Shown here one piece after another: positions 7,621-16,815 of a stretch of DNA of 64,000 nucleotides. Location of the stretch: assembly GCA_029212905.1 (NCBI GenBank), contig JARGPB010000002.1, positions 62,001 through 126,000 of the forward strand. Reading direction: 5' to 3'. Both the position numbers and the translations under genes were made by a program. This stretch comes from Thalassovita sp. (GTDB taxonomy: Bacteria > Pseudomonadota > Alphaproteobacteria > Rhodobacterales > Rhodobacteraceae). How positions within the stretch are numbered: the stretch's first letter is position 1; each line of letters begins with the position of its first letter. Under the pieces are notes generated by a model that worked only from the letters and a program-made list of their open reading frames with translations, did not search any database and was not told the DNA's origin.

Positions 7621-7955
7621 AAGCCCCGCGTCTGAACAGGGCGCTGGCGCTGGAAAACCCGGTTTCCACCCCTGACGGGGCCGGGGGCTTTGCCCAGTCG
7701 TGGGTCGAGCTGGGCCATCTGTGGGCCGATGTCGCGTTCCGATCGGGGCGCGAAACGGCAGCAGGGGGCGGGGCGCGCTCGGTTGCGAGCTACAAGATCA
7801 CGGTGCGTGCGGCGCCTGTGGGATCGACCATGCGCCCCCGCGCGGAGCAGCGATTCCGCGAAGGAACGCGGCTGTTTCGCATCCTGTCAGTGGCCGAAAA
7901 GGACGCCGAGGGGCGGTACCTGATCTGCATCGCACAAGAGGAGGCCGCAGCATGA
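7617..7955 (+). CDS. g7: GTA g7, head-tail joining (stopper) protein
   Basis: A 112-residue head closure protein of the phage head-tail joining family (SPP1 gp16-like), which plugs the portal channel and joins it to the tail. Recognisable pattern: [20 protein letters not shown] near the N-terminus and RFREGTRLFRILSVAEKD near the C-terminus. It starts in an ATGA overlap with g6 and ends in another with g8, so the three are translationally coupled. Confidence 0.88.
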   Translation: MKAPRLNRALALENPVSTPDGAGGFAQSWVELGHLWADVAFRSGRETAAGGGARSVASYKITVRAAPVGSTMRPRAEQRFREGTRLFRILSVAEKDAEGRYLICIAQEEAAA

Positions 7956-8350
7956 GCTATGCAATGGCAGCAGCGCTGCAAACGGCGGTGTATCAGGCCC
8001 TGGTGGCGGATGCGGCGGTGGATGCGCAGGTGTTTGACGCCGTGCCCTCGGGGGGGGTGCCGGACACATATGTGAGCCTGGGGCCGGAACTGGTGCGGGA
8101 TCGCTCGGATAAGACGGGCGCGGGCGCGCAGCATGAATTCACCGTGACGGTTTACACGACCCAGGCGGGATTCGGAGCGGCCAAGGACCTGGCGGCAGCG
8201 ATCTGTGACGCTTTGGTGGATGCGGATCTGACCCTGACACGCGGCACGCTGGTGGCGCTGAATTTCTACAAGGCACAGGCGGTGCGCGAACAAAAGGGCA
8301 CCGCACGGCGGATCGACCTGAAGTTCCGCGCCCGCGTCGAAGATAACTGA
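7952..8350 (+). CDS. g8: GTA g8, tail terminator (DUF3168)
   Basis: A 132-residue DUF3168 protein, the tail terminator that caps the tail tube at the head end. Shows the family pattern AVYQALVADAAV at the N-terminus, PDTYVSLG, and HEFTVTVYTTQAGFGAAKDLA in the middle. Starts in an ATGA overlap with g7. Confidence 0.9.
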   Translation: MSYAMAAALQTAVYQALVADAAVDAQVFDAVPSGGVPDTYVSLGPELVRDRSDKTGAGAQHEFTVTVYTTQAGFGAAKDLAAAICDALVDADLTLTRGTLVALNFYKAQAVREQKGTARRIDLKFRARVEDN

Positions 8351-8376
8351 ATTTTCCTAACGATGGAGTGAGTGAG

Positions 8377-8793
8377 ATGGCTGCTCAGAATGGCAAGGAT
8401 CTGTTGATCAAGGTGGACCTGACCGGGGACGGTCAGTTCGAAACAATAGCAGGGCTGCGCGCCACGCGCGTCAGTTTCAACGCCGATAGCGTGGACGTCA
8501 CCAGCCTGGAAAGCCAGGGCGGATGGCGCGAACTGCTGGGGGGCGCAGGGGTCAAGTCGGCCTCGATTTCCGGGTCGGGCGTGTTCAAGGACGCCAACAC
8601 GGATGAACGCGCGCGGCAGATCTTCTTTGACGGGGAAACGCCGGATTTTCAGGTGATTATCCCCGATTTCGGCGTGGTCGAAGGCGCGTTCCAGATCTCG
8701 GGGATCGAGTATTCGGGCAGCCATAACGGCGAGGCGACCTATGAGATGTCGATGGCCTCGGCGGGGGCGCTGATCTTTACGGCGGACGTGTAA
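8377..8793 (+). CDS. g9: GTA g9, major tail tube protein
   Basis: A 138-residue phage major tail protein (TP901-1/MTP family) that stacks as rings to form the tail tube. Diagnostic stretches: GKDLLIKVDLTGDGQFETIAG at the N-terminus, SVDVTSLESQGGWRELLGGAG, and SGSGVFKDANTDERAR. Start ATG 8377 has GGAG eight bases upstream; a GTG at 8368 would add three residues. Confidence 0.93.
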   Translation: MAAQNGKDLLIKVDLTGDGQFETIAGLRATRVSFNADSVDVTSLESQGGWRELLGGAGVKSASISGSGVFKDANTDERARQIFFDGETPDFQVIIPDFGVVEGAFQISGIEYSGSHNGEATYEMSMASAGALIFTADV

Positions 8794-8794
8794 G

Positions 8795-9118
8795 ATGGCG
8801 AACCCCTGGGCAGGCGAAGTGGCGCTGGTGATGAATGGCGAACGCCGGGTGCTGAAGCTGACGCTGGGCGCGCTGGCGGAACTGGAGGCGGCGCTGAAGA
8901 CCGAGACTCTGGTCGCGCTGGTCGAGCGGTTCGAAGGGGGCGGGTTTTCGTCGCGCGACGTGCTGCTGTTGCTGGCGGCGGGGCTGCGCGGGGGGGGCTG
9001 GCAGGGCCAGACCGAAGAATTGGCCCAGGCCGATATCGAAGGCGGCCCGATGGTGGCGGCGCGCGTTGCGGCCGAGCTGCTGGCGCGCGCCTTTACCGTC
9101 CCGGGCGAGACTGCATGA
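8795..9118 (+). CDS. g10: GTA g10, tail assembly chaperone
   Basis: A 107-residue member of the GTA gp10 family, which corresponds to the first of the two tail assembly chaperones of siphophages (lambda gpG role). Sequence fits: LKLTLGALAELEAALKTE followed by SSRDVLLLLAAGLRGGG. It starts one base after the g9 stop and ends in an ATGA overlap with the second chaperone. In many phages this pair is joined by a ribosomal frameshift; here they are separate overlapping genes. Confidence 0.88.
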   Translation: MANPWAGEVALVMNGERRVLKLTLGALAELEAALKTETLVALVERFEGGGFSSRDVLLLLAAGLRGGGWQGQTEELAQADIEGGPMVAARVAAELLARAFTVPGETA

Positions 9119-9324
9119 ACGGGTTCGACTGGCCCGCCCTGATGCGGGCCGGGATGAACGGGCTGGGGCTGTCGCCGTCCGAATTCTGGCGGCTGACCCC
9201 GGCAGAGCTGAGAATCCTCTTGGGGGCCGGAAGCGGCGCGGCCCCCCTGGGACGGTCACGTCTGGACGAGCTGCTGGCAGCCTATCCAGACCGCAAAGGA
9301 GACATGGAAAATGGCGGAAATTGA
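9115..9324 (+). CDS. GTA g10.1, second tail assembly chaperone (DUF2376-like)
   Basis: A 69-residue protein typical of the slot between g10 and the tape measure (phage_TAC family). Family pattern: FDWPALMRAGMNGLGLSPSEFW followed by LTPAELRILLG. Overlaps g10 by four bases and the tape measure gene by 14. Together with g10 it is expected to keep the tape measure protein soluble before tail assembly. Confidence 0.87.
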   Translation: MNGFDWPALMRAGMNGLGLSPSEFWRLTPAELRILLGAGSGAAPLGRSRLDELLAAYPDRKGDMENGGN

Positions 9325-9958
9325 CGGGCTGGACGGGCTACAAGATCAGACCGAGGCGTTAGAGACCTCTTTGGCGGCGGCCACGAATATGGCGGCAGGG
9401 TTCGAGGTGGAACTGCGCCGGGTGCAGGCAGCGATGGGCGCGACGGCCCTGGATGTCGATGCGCTGGAAAAGGGGCTGAGCCGCGGTCTGCGCAAGGCCT
9501 TTGACGGGGTAATCCTGGACGGGATGAAGCTGTCGGACGCGCTGCGGACGGTGGCTCAGTCGATGATCAACACGGTCTATTCGGCGGCGGTCAAACCCGT
9601 GACCGACCATTTCGGTGGCCTGCTGGCGAATGTGGTGGGGGGCCTGATGCCCTTTGCGGATGGGGGCTCGTTTTCGCAGGGGCGGGTGATGCCCTTTGCC
9701 AATGGGGGCGTGGTCAGTGGCCCGACGACCTTTCCGATGCGCGGAGGCACCGGGCTGATGGGGGAGGCGGGCCCAGAGGCAATCATGCCGCTGGCGCGCG
9801 GCAATGACGGGAAACTGGGCGTGCGGATGCAGGGCGGCGGCGCAACAACCGTGGTGATGAATATCACGACCCCAGATGTCGAGGGCTTCCGTCGCTCGCA
9901 ATCACAGATCGCCGCACAGATGGGGCGCGCGCTTGGCCGTGGCCAGCGCATTCGCTGA
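9311..9958 (+). CDS. g11: GTA g11, tape measure protein
   Basis: A short, 215-residue tape measure protein that sets tail length; GTA tails are short, and this length is usual for the family. An N-terminal helical part (DQTEALETSLAAATNMAAGFE) leads to a hydrophobic stretch around VYSAAVKPVTDHFGGLLANV and a glycine-rich C-terminus with the common tail motif GLMGEAGPEAIMPL. Start overlaps the previous gene. Confidence 0.92.
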   Translation: MAEIDGLDGLQDQTEALETSLAAATNMAAGFEVELRRVQAAMGATALDVDALEKGLSRGLRKAFDGVILDGMKLSDALRTVAQSMINTVYSAAVKPVTDHFGGLLANVVGGLMPFADGGSFSQGRVMPFANGGVVSGPTTFPMRGGTGLMGEAGPEAIMPLARGNDGKLGVRMQGGGATTVVMNITTPDVEGFRRSQSQIAAQMGRALGRGQRIR

Positions 9959-9973
9959 TCGGAAGGAGTTACC

Positions 9974-10606
9974 ATGCAGTTTCACGACGTGAGATTTCCC
10001 GCCAACCTGAGCTTTGGCGCGGTCGGCGGACCAGAGCGGCGCACCGAGGTCGTGACCTTGGTCAACGGCCACGAAGAGCGCAACACCCCCTGGGCGCATT
10101 CCCGCAGGCACTATGATGCCGGTATGGGAATGCGGTCGCTGGACGATGTTGAAACGCTGATCGGGTTCTTTGAGGCGCGCCAGGGCCAGATGTACGGGTT
10201 CCGCTGGAAGGACTGGGCGGATTTCAAATCCTGCCTGCCGTCTGGCTTGGTGCGGTTTGACGATCAGGTGATCGCGGTGGGCGACGGCGCGACCGTGAGC
10301 TTTCCGCTGACCAAGGTCTACCGATCCGGCCCGCACAGCTATGCGCGGCCAATCAAGAAACCCGTTCTGGGCACGGTCCGCATGGGAGTCGAGGGCGACG
10401 AGCTGAAAGAGGGCGTGCATTACAGCGTGGATACCAGTTTGGGGTTGGTGACGCTGGTGGAGCCGCCAAATGCAGGCGACGAGATCACCGCAGGGTTCGA
10501 ATTCGACGTGCCGGTGCGCTTTGATACGGATCGGATCCGGTCTTCGGTGGCCAGTTTCCAGGCAGGCGAGGTGCCCGACGTTCCAGTGATCGAGGTGCGG
10601 GTATGA
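9974..10606 (+). CDS. g12: GTA g12, distal tail protein (DUF2460)
   Basis: A 210-residue DUF2460 protein, the distal tail (Dit-like) ring of the GTA baseplate. Conserved sequence: MQFHDVRFPANLSFGAVGGPE at the N-terminus, RSLDDVETLIGFFEARQGQMYGFRWKDW in the middle and the FDTDRIRSSVASFQAGEVPDV end. Ribosome site GGAAGGAG precedes the ATG. Ends in an ATGA overlap with g13. Confidence 0.94.
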   Translation: MQFHDVRFPANLSFGAVGGPERRTEVVTLVNGHEERNTPWAHSRRHYDAGMGMRSLDDVETLIGFFEARQGQMYGFRWKDWADFKSCLPSGLVRFDDQVIAVGDGATVSFPLTKVYRSGPHSYARPIKKPVLGTVRMGVEGDELKEGVHYSVDTSLGLVTLVEPPNAGDEITAGFEFDVPVRFDTDRIRSSVASFQAGEVPDVPVIEVRV

Positions 10607-11481
10607 GACTGAGCGATGACATGCAGGCGCATCTGGCCAGCGGGGTGACAACGCTGTGCCGCGCCTGGGCCGTGACGCGTGTGGACGGGACCCAGCTGGG
10701 CTTTACCGATCATGACGGGGATCTGACGTTTGACGGGATCGTGTTCCGTGCGGATACGGGCCTGACGGCCTTGGCGTTGCAGCAGGGCACGGGCCTGTCG
10801 GTGGACAACACCGAGGCCATGGGCGCGCTGTCGGATGGCGCGATTACCGAAGCGGATATCAACGCGGGGCGCTATGACGGGGCCGAGGTGCGCTGTTGGC
10901 TGGTCAACTGGGCCGATGCGGCGCAGCGGGCCTTGCAGTTTCGCGGCTCGATCGGGGAATTGCGCCGCACCGGGGGCGCCTTTGAGGCCGAGCTGCTGGG
11001 GCTGACCGATCAGCTGAACCGACCGATGGGGCGAGTGTATCAGCGGCCCTGCGCGGCGGTGCTGGGGGATGGGGTCTGTCGCAAGGACCTGACCGAGGCA
11101 GGCTATCAGGCCGAGGTTGTCGTCACGGGGATTGAGGCCAACGTGCTGTGGTTCGAAACGGTACCGGGGTTCGATGACAGCTGGTTCCAGCGCGGCGTCC
11201 TGGAGGTACTGACGGGCGAGGCCGCCGGTCTGAAGGGCATGATCAAGCAGGATGTGCAGGGCGCCAGCGGGCGCGAGATCACGCTGTGGTCCGTGTTGGG
11301 GGCCCAGGTTGCGGTGGGGGACAGCGTGCGGCTGACGGCTGGCTGTGACAAACGCATGGAGACCTGCCGGTTCAAGTTCAACAATCTGGCTAACTTTCAG
11401 GGTTTTCCCGACATTCCGGGCAATGACTGGACGGTTGCGATCCCGGCTTCGGCGACGGCCACAGGGGGGAGCAGACGATGA
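10603..11481 (+). CDS. g13: GTA g13, baseplate hub protein (DUF2163), iron-sulfur type
   Basis: A 292-residue hub protein with N-terminal DUF2163 (GFTDHDGDLTFDGIVFRA) and a C-terminal phage-BR0599-like domain. Cysteines at 150 and 159 (QRPC, GVC) and 248 and 255 (GC, METC) match the four that hold an iron-sulfur cluster in the R. capsulatus GTA hub, so a cluster is likely here too; that is inferred from the structure of the homologue. Translationally coupled to both neighbours. Confidence 0.93.
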   Translation: MRLSDDMQAHLASGVTTLCRAWAVTRVDGTQLGFTDHDGDLTFDGIVFRADTGLTALALQQGTGLSVDNTEAMGALSDGAITEADINAGRYDGAEVRCWLVNWADAAQRALQFRGSIGELRRTGGAFEAELLGLTDQLNRPMGRVYQRPCAAVLGDGVCRKDLTEAGYQAEVVVTGIEANVLWFETVPGFDDSWFQRGVLEVLTGEAAGLKGMIKQDVQGASGREITLWSVLGAQVAVGDSVRLTAGCDKRMETCRFKFNNLANFQGFPDIPGNDWTVAIPASATATGGSRR

Positions 11482-11915
11482 GCATGGAAATCGTCATCGC
11501 CGCGCGGGGCTGGCTGGGCACGCCCTATCGCCATCAATGCAGCGTCAAAGGCGCTGGCACCGATTGTCTGGGCCTGTTGCGGGGGGTGTGGCGCGACGTG
11601 ATCGGGCCGGAACCCGAGGACGTGCCGAACTACAGCCGCGACTGGTCCGAACCTCAGGGGGACGAGGCCCTGTGGCGGGCGGCCTTGCGGCACCTGGCAC
11701 CCAAGCCCGTGGGGGACGAGGCCCCCGGCGACGTGCTGCTGTTTCGGATGCGGGACAGGGGGGTGGCAAAACATCTGGGGATCGCAGGCGATATCGGCGC
11801 GCGGCCCACGTTTATTCATGCCTATTCGGGCCACGCGGTGGTGGAAAGCCCCCTGAGCCAGCCCTGGCGGCGGCGCATCGTGGCCCGGTTCGCATTTCCT
11901 GAAGGAGAAATCTAA
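11478..11915 (+). CDS. g14: GTA g14, NlpC/P60 cell-wall peptidase
   Basis: A 145-residue NlpC/P60 peptidase carried in the tail tip, expected to cut peptidoglycan stems so that DNA can reach the recipient's inner membrane. The catalytic cysteine is C30 (GAGTDCLGLL) and the catalytic histidine about H99 (AKHLGIAG). Length is normal. Both ends overlap neighbours by one to four bases. Confidence 0.95.
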   Translation: MSMEIVIAARGWLGTPYRHQCSVKGAGTDCLGLLRGVWRDVIGPEPEDVPNYSRDWSEPQGDEALWRAALRHLAPKPVGDEAPGDVLLFRMRDRGVAKHLGIAGDIGARPTFIHAYSGHAVVESPLSQPWRRRIVARFAFPEGEI

Positions 11916-14900
11916 TGGCCACGATATTGCTATCGGCTGCGGGTGCGGCTGCGGGGGGCTCGATCGGGGGCTCGGTTCTGGGGCTGTCGATGGTGGCGGC
12001 GGGGCGCTTTGTGGGGGCGACGGTCGGGCGGATGATCGACCAGAAACTGCTGGGGCAGGGCTCGGATGTGATCGAGTCCGGCCGGGTGGACAGGTTCCGG
12101 CTGACCGGCTCGGGCGAGGGGGACGCGATCGGGCGGCTGTATGGGCGGATGCGCGTCGGCGGTCAGGTGATCTGGGCGACGCATTTCGCGGAGCATGTGG
12201 CGCGTTCGGGCGGGGGAAAGGGCGTGCCTTCGACGCCCTCGACGCGGGAATACAGTTATTCGGTCAGTCTGGCGGTGGCGCTGTGCGAAGGCGTGATCGA
12301 CGGTGTGGGGCGCGTCTGGGCCGATGGCACGGAAATCGCCCCGGCGGATCTGAATATGCGCGTCTATCCCGGCGACGACCAGCAACTGCCTGACCCCAAG
12401 ATGGAAGCCGTCGAGGGCGCGGGCGCTGTCCCGGCCTATCGCGGGACGGCCTATGTGGTGTTCGAGGACCTGGACCTGTCGCAATTCGGCAACCGGGTGC
12501 CTCAGTTCTCGTTCGAGGTGCTGCGGGCGGACAGGGTGCATGAGGGCACAGATCTGGCCGAACCCGCGCGCGCGGTCAAAGGCGTGGCGATGATCCCCGG
12601 CACAGGGGAATATGCGTTGGCCGTGGACCCGGCTGTGGTGGAATACAGCATGGGCGAAAGCAAGACGGTGAATATCAACTCGCCCTCGGGGAACACGGAT
12701 TTCATGACGTCGGTTGACCAGTTGGAACGCGAACTGCCCCAGGCCGAGGCGGTGTCGCTGATTGTCAGCTGGTTCGGCAATGATCTGCGCTGTGGGGCGT
12801 GTACGATCCGCCCCATGGTGGAACAGGCCGAATATGACGCCGAGGACATGCCCTGGACCGTTGCAGGGCTGGACCGCGACACAGCCGAGGTAATCCCGGA
12901 ACTGGAGGGGCGTACGGTCTATGGGGGGACGCCCACGGATCAATCCGTAATCCAGGCGCTGGGCGAATTGTCCGCGCGGGGCAAGCGGGTGATGGTCTAT
13001 CCATTCCTGCTGATGGATCAACTGGCGGGGAACGGGCTGACCGATCCCTACGGTGCGGACGAGCAGCCCGCACTGCCGTGGCGCGGACGGATCACCGGGG
13101 CGCTGGCACCGGGTATGGAGGGCTCGCCCGATGGAACCGCCGCAGCCGAGGCGCAGGTGGCTGCGTTCTTTGGGACGGCCTCGGCCAGTGATTTCACGAT
13201 TGAGGATGGGGTGGTCAGCTATGATGGCCCTGCAGAGTGGTCCTATCGCCGGTTCATTCTGCACAACGCGGCCTTATGTGCGGCGGCTGGGGGTGTGGCG
13301 GCCTTCTGTATCGGATCAGAGATGCGCGGGCTGACGCAATTGCGTGGGGCGGTGGGCTTTCCGGCTGTGCAGGCGCTGCGGCAACTGACGATTGAGGTGC
13401 GCAGCCTGTTGGGGGCGGGGGTTCAGCTGGGCTATGCGGCGGATTGGTCGGAGTATTTCGGCTATCATCCTCAGGATGGCTCGGGGGATGTGTATTTCCA
13501 TCTGGACCCGCTGTGGGCAGATGACGAGATTGATTTCATCGGGATCGACAACTACATGCCCCTGTCGGATTGGCGCGAGGGAGACGCGCATCTGGATGCC
13601 GACTGGGGCTCGATCTATGATTTGGGCTATCTGCGGTCCAACATCGAAGGGGGCGAGGGTTATGCCTGGTATTACCATTCCCCCGAGGCTGAGGCGGCGC
13701 AAATCCGTACCGAAATCACCGATGGCGCGCATAACGAGCCCTGGGTGTACCGATACAAGGACATCCGCAACTGGTGGCAGAACGATCACCACGACCGGGT
13801 GAATGGCGTGCGCAGTGCTGTGCCTACCGATTGGGTGCCGCAATCGAAACCGATCTGGTTCACGGAACTGGGCTGTGCGGCGATCGACAAGGGCACCAAC
13901 CAGCCGAATAAGTTTCTGGATGCGAAGTCCTCGGAATCCAGCTTGCCGAAATATTCCACGGGTCGGCGGGATGAATACATCCAGATGCAATACCTGCGCG
14001 CGATGCTGGGGTATTGGGATGACCCCGAGGTCAACCCTGTGTCGGTGGAATATGGCGAACCGATGCTGGATATGCAGAATGCCTATGTCTGGGCGTGGGA
14101 CGCGCGGCCCTATCCGCATTTCCCGGCCAACGCAGACCTGTGGAGCGACGGCGAGAATTATCCCAAGGGCCATTGGCTGAATGGGCGGGGTGCGGCGCGG
14201 TCTTTGGCGGGTCTGGTGACGGAAATCTGCCAGGATGCGGGTGTCAGCGCACTAGAGACGGATCAGTTGCACGGGCTGGTCCGCGGGTATTCCGCGGATG
14301 GGACAGACAGCGCACGCGCGATGCTGCAACCTTTGATGCTGCGTTATGGGTTCGACGCGGTCGAGCGCGATGGCGTGCTGCAATTCCGCAACCGCGACGG
14401 GCGTGTGACCAGGCAGGTGGCGCTGGATGGGTTGGCCGTGACCAGCGATACGCCCAACGGGCAGGATCTGACCCGCGCCAGCGAAAGCGACCTGACAGGC
14501 CGTGTGCGCCTGCGGTTCGTCGAGGCGGGGGGCGATTTCGAAACCGTCGCCGAAGAGGCCGTACTGCCGGATGAACAAAGCCATGCGGTGTCCTCGTCCG
14601 AGGTGCCGCTGCTGATGACCCGATCCGAAGGCCGCCAGACCGTCGAACGCTGGCTCAGCGAGGCCCGGATTGCACGCGATGGGATCAAGCTGTCGCTGCC
14701 GCCGTCGCTATCGGCGCTGGGCGCGGGGGATGTGATCGGCCTGGAGGATGGCACGCGCTACCGGCTGGACCGGGTCGAAAGCGGCACGGCATTGCAGGCC
14801 GAGGGTGTCCGGGTGGAACGCGAAAGCTATCTGCCGGTGGACATGCCAGAGGATCCGGCGACGGTGTCCAGCTTTGCCGCTCCCTCGTCGGTGTTTTCGC

Positions 14901-15820
14901 TGTTCATGGATCTGCCGCGCCTGACAGGGGACGAACTGGGCCATGCGCCGCATGTCGCCGCCACAGCGACGCCCTGGCCTGGAACGGTGTCGGTGTACAA
15001 CTCCGTCGAGGACACGGATTACACGCTGCTGGAAACGCTTGGTCGCCCGTCGGTGATCGGGCAGTTGACTGCGCCTTTGCACGCGGCGCCGGTGGGGCTG
15101 TATGACCGTGTGGGCGTGGTGCAGGTGCGATTGGTGCGCGGCGATCTGAGTGGCATCAGCGAGCTGTCGTTGCTGAATGGTGGCAACGCGGCGGCGATTG
15201 GCGACGGCAGCCCTGAAAACTGGGAAATCATCCAGTTCCGCGACGCCGAGCTGGTGGGAGAGAACACCTGGCACCTGTCCGTTTTGCTGCGCGGGCAGCA
15301 AGGCAGCGACGGGTTGATGCCGGATACCTGGCCCGAGGGCAGCTACTTTGTGCTGCTGGATGGCGGGCCGACCCAGTTGGAGCTGCGGCGCTCGACGCGG
15401 AATGTTGCGCATCACTATCGGATCGGGCCGTCGTTGCGGGCCTATGACGATCCGTCCTATCGGCACGAGGTTCTGGCCTTTGCGGGGATCGGGCTGAAGC
15501 CCTATGCGCCGGCGCATCTGAGGGGCAGCGTGCTGAGCAACGGGGATGCGTCCTTTAGCTGGATTCGCCGCACCCGGATCGAGGGCGATAGCTGGGAGGC
15601 CACGGACGTGCCCATGGGCGAGGAATCCGAATCCTATCTGCTGCGGGTTCAGCAAGGAGACACCGTACTGCGCGAAGTCGCCCAAGGCTGGACTGGCTGG
15701 ACCTATACCGCCGCCATGCAGGCCGAGGATGGGGTGACGGGGCTGTATGAATTGCGCGTCGCGCAGGTGTCGGCGCGGTTCGGCGCAGGGTATTTCGCCA
15801 GTGTGACACTGGGGGCATAA
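11915..15820 (+). CDS. g15: GTA g15, tail fibre 'megatron' with TIM-barrel domain
   Basis: The largest GTA protein, 1301 residues, forming the central tail fibre and receptor-binding tip. An N-terminal glycine-rich hydrophobic stretch (residues 1-35) may act in membrane penetration. Residues about 430-730 form the GTA glycoside-hydrolase-like TIM barrel (IDFIGIDNYMPLSDWREGD; KPIWFTELGCAAIDKG), which could bind or cut surface sugar. The middle (about 770-1000) resembles phage tip attachment protein J domains, and the C-terminus has fibronectin-like strands (WTGWTYTAAMQAEDGVTGLYEL). No frameshift or stop, so the cluster appears functional. Confidence 0.96.
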   Translation: MATILLSAAGAAAGGSIGGSVLGLSMVAAGRFVGATVGRMIDQKLLGQGSDVIESGRVDRFRLTGSGEGDAIGRLYGRMRVGGQVIWATHFAEHVARSGGGKGVPSTPSTREYSYSVSLAVALCEGVIDGVGRVWADGTEIAPADLNMRVYPGDDQQLPDPKMEAVEGAGAVPAYRGTAYVVFEDLDLSQFGNRVPQFSFEVLRADRVHEGTDLAEPARAVKGVAMIPGTGEYALAVDPAVVEYSMGESKTVNINSPSGNTDFMTSVDQLERELPQAEAVSLIVSWFGNDLRCGACTIRPMVEQAEYDAEDMPWTVAGLDRDTAEVIPELEGRTVYGGTPTDQSVIQALGELSARGKRVMVYPFLLMDQLAGNGLTDPYGADEQPALPWRGRITGALAPGMEGSPDGTAAAEAQVAAFFGTASASDFTIEDGVVSYDGPAEWSYRRFILHNAALCAAAGGVAAFCIGSEMRGLTQLRGAVGFPAVQALRQLTIEVRSLLGAGVQLGYAADWSEYFGYHPQDGSGDVYFHLDPLWADDEIDFIGIDNYMPLSDWREGDAHLDADWGSIYDLGYLRSNIEGGEGYAWYYHSPEAEAAQIRTEITDGAHNEPWVYRYKDIRNWWQNDHHDRVNGVRSAVPTDWVPQSKPIWFTELGCAAIDKGTNQPNKFLDAKSSESSLPKYSTGRRDEYIQMQYLRAMLGYWDDPEVNPVSVEYGEPMLDMQNAYVWAWDARPYPHFPANADLWSDGENYPKGHWLNGRGAARSLAGLVTEICQDAGVSALETDQLHGLVRGYSADGTDSARAMLQPLMLRYGFDAVERDGVLQFRNRDGRVTRQVALDGLAVTSDTPNGQDLTRASESDLTGRVRLRFVEAGGDFETVAEEAVLPDEQSHAVSSSEVPLLMTRSEGRQTVERWLSEARIARDGIKLSLPPSLSALGAGDVIGLEDGTRYRLDRVESGTALQAEGVRVERESYLPVDMPEDPATVSSFAAPSSVFSLFMDLPRLTGDELGHAPHVAATATPWPGTVSVYNSVEDTDYTLLETLGRPSVIGQLTAPLHAAPVGLYDRVGVVQVRLVRGDLSGISELSLLNGGNAAAIGDGSPENWEIIQFRDAELVGENTWHLSVLLRGQQGSDGLMPDTWPEGSYFVLLDGGPTQLELRRSTRNVAHHYRIGPSLRAYDDPSYRHEVLAFAGIGLKPYAPAHLRGSVLSNGDASFSWIRRTRIEGDSWEATDVPMGEESESYLLRVQQGDTVLREVAQGWTGWTYTAAMQAEDGVTGLYELRVAQVSARFGAGYFASVTLGA

Positions 15821-15840
15821 CACCGGACAATCACCAAGAA

Positions 15841-15866
15841 GGTCCGTCGGTTTGCGCCGGCGGGCC
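15841..15866 (+). terminator. Hairpin at the end of the GTA cluster
   Basis: GGTCCGTCGG (15841-15850) pairs along its full length with CCGGCGGGCC (15857-15866), ten pairs with two G-T wobbles and a 6-base loop, starting 20 bases after the g15 stop. The tail (ATTCGTATTCG) is only mildly T-rich, so it may terminate weakly or mark the 3' end of the GTA message. Confidence 0.45.
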
Positions 15867-15955
15867 ATTCGTATTCGTGATCAACTGTTTCAAAGCTTTG
15901 CATTTTGCCATTCGCGCCTATCTGCTATAGTCGCAGCGATCAAAGGACTGATGCC

Positions 15956-16771
15956 ATGTATGAAAAGCGCGCGAAACTTGCACAGGTTGATCCTGTCTGG
16001 AACCGGATCATTGCCGAGGCTGAGCAGGCTGTTGCTGACGAACCGCTCTTGGGCGGGTTGCTGCATTCCAGCATCTTGCACCATGCCTCGATTGAAAATG
16101 CGTTGGCGTACAGAATTTCGCTGAAGCTGGCCTCGGGCGAGATGTCCGAGCAGTTGATCCGCGAAATCTGTGATGTGGCCTATGGGGCCGACCCGTCGCT
16201 GGCGCTGTCCGCGCGCGCCGATATTGTTGCGGTTTTCGACCGCGATCCGGCTTGCCATCGGTTTTTGCAGCCGCTGATGTTCTTTAAGGGATTTCAGGCG
16301 ATTCAGGCCTATCGTGTCGCGCATTGGCTGTGGGTGAACGGGCGCAAGGATATGGCTTATTTCTTTCAGATGCGCATCTCTGAGAGCTTTGGCGTGGATA
16401 TTCACCCGGCCGCGCGGATCGGCAAGGGTATCATGATCGACCACGCCCATTCCATCGTGATTGGTGAAACGGCTGTGGTGGGGGACAACGTGTCCTTGCT
16501 GCATTCGGTGACTCTGGGCGGGACCGGCAAAGAGGACGAGGATCGCCACCCCAAGATTGGCGATGGCGTGCTGATCGGCGCCGGGGCCAAGGTGCTGGGC
16601 AACATCACCATTGGGCATTGCTCGCGCGTTGCGGCGGGTTCGGTTGTGCTGCATGATGTGCCGCCGAAAACCACCGTTGCAGGCGTCCCGGCCAAGGTCG
16701 TGGGCGAGGCGGGCTGCGATACGCCCTCGGTTCTGATGGACCAAAGCCTGACCGGATGTTCCGACTGCTAG
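15956..16771 (+). CDS. cysE: Serine O-acetyltransferase
   Basis: A 271-residue enzyme that acetylates serine to O-acetylserine, the first step of cysteine synthesis. The N-terminal helical domain (about 1-140) is followed by a left-handed beta-helix with hexapeptide repeats: DIHPAARIGKGIMIDHAHSI, VVGDNVSLLHSVTLGG, IGAGAKVLGNITIG. The catalytic histidine lies in the MIDHAHS stretch. ATG 15956 has AAAGGA eight bases upstream. The C-terminal tail, used by family members to bind and inhibit the sulfhydrylase CysK, ends in CSDC rather than the usual Ile, so complex formation is uncertain. cysK follows. Confidence 0.95.
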   Translation: MYEKRAKLAQVDPVWNRIIAEAEQAVADEPLLGGLLHSSILHHASIENALAYRISLKLASGEMSEQLIREICDVAYGADPSLALSARADIVAVFDRDPACHRFLQPLMFFKGFQAIQAYRVAHWLWVNGRKDMAYFFQMRISESFGVDIHPAARIGKGIMIDHAHSIVIGETAVVGDNVSLLHSVTLGGTGKEDEDRHPKIGDGVLIGAGAKVLGNITIGHCSRVAAGSVVLHDVPPKTTVAGVPAKVVGEAGCDTPSVLMDQSLTGCSDC

Positions 16772-16815
16772 GCTGAAATCAGGAAAGCATTCCAATCGTT
16801 TGCATTGTGGCGATG

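Noticed and set aside
11930..13264. Long antisense open frame (444 codons) opposite the GTA tail fibre gene
   Set aside because: It lies wholly inside g15 on the other strand. High-GC genes commonly leave such frames open; composition is rich in R, P and H with no recognisable domain and no ribosome site.
15841..15866. Attachment site or prophage border at the end of the GTA cluster
   Set aside because: No tRNA, integrase or direct repeat flanks the cluster. GTA clusters are inherited vertically, and genes on both sides are ordinary chromosomal genes.
14708..15868. 386-codon minus-strand frame opposite the C-terminus of g15
   Set aside because: Antisense shadow of a clear coding region; no family resemblance.
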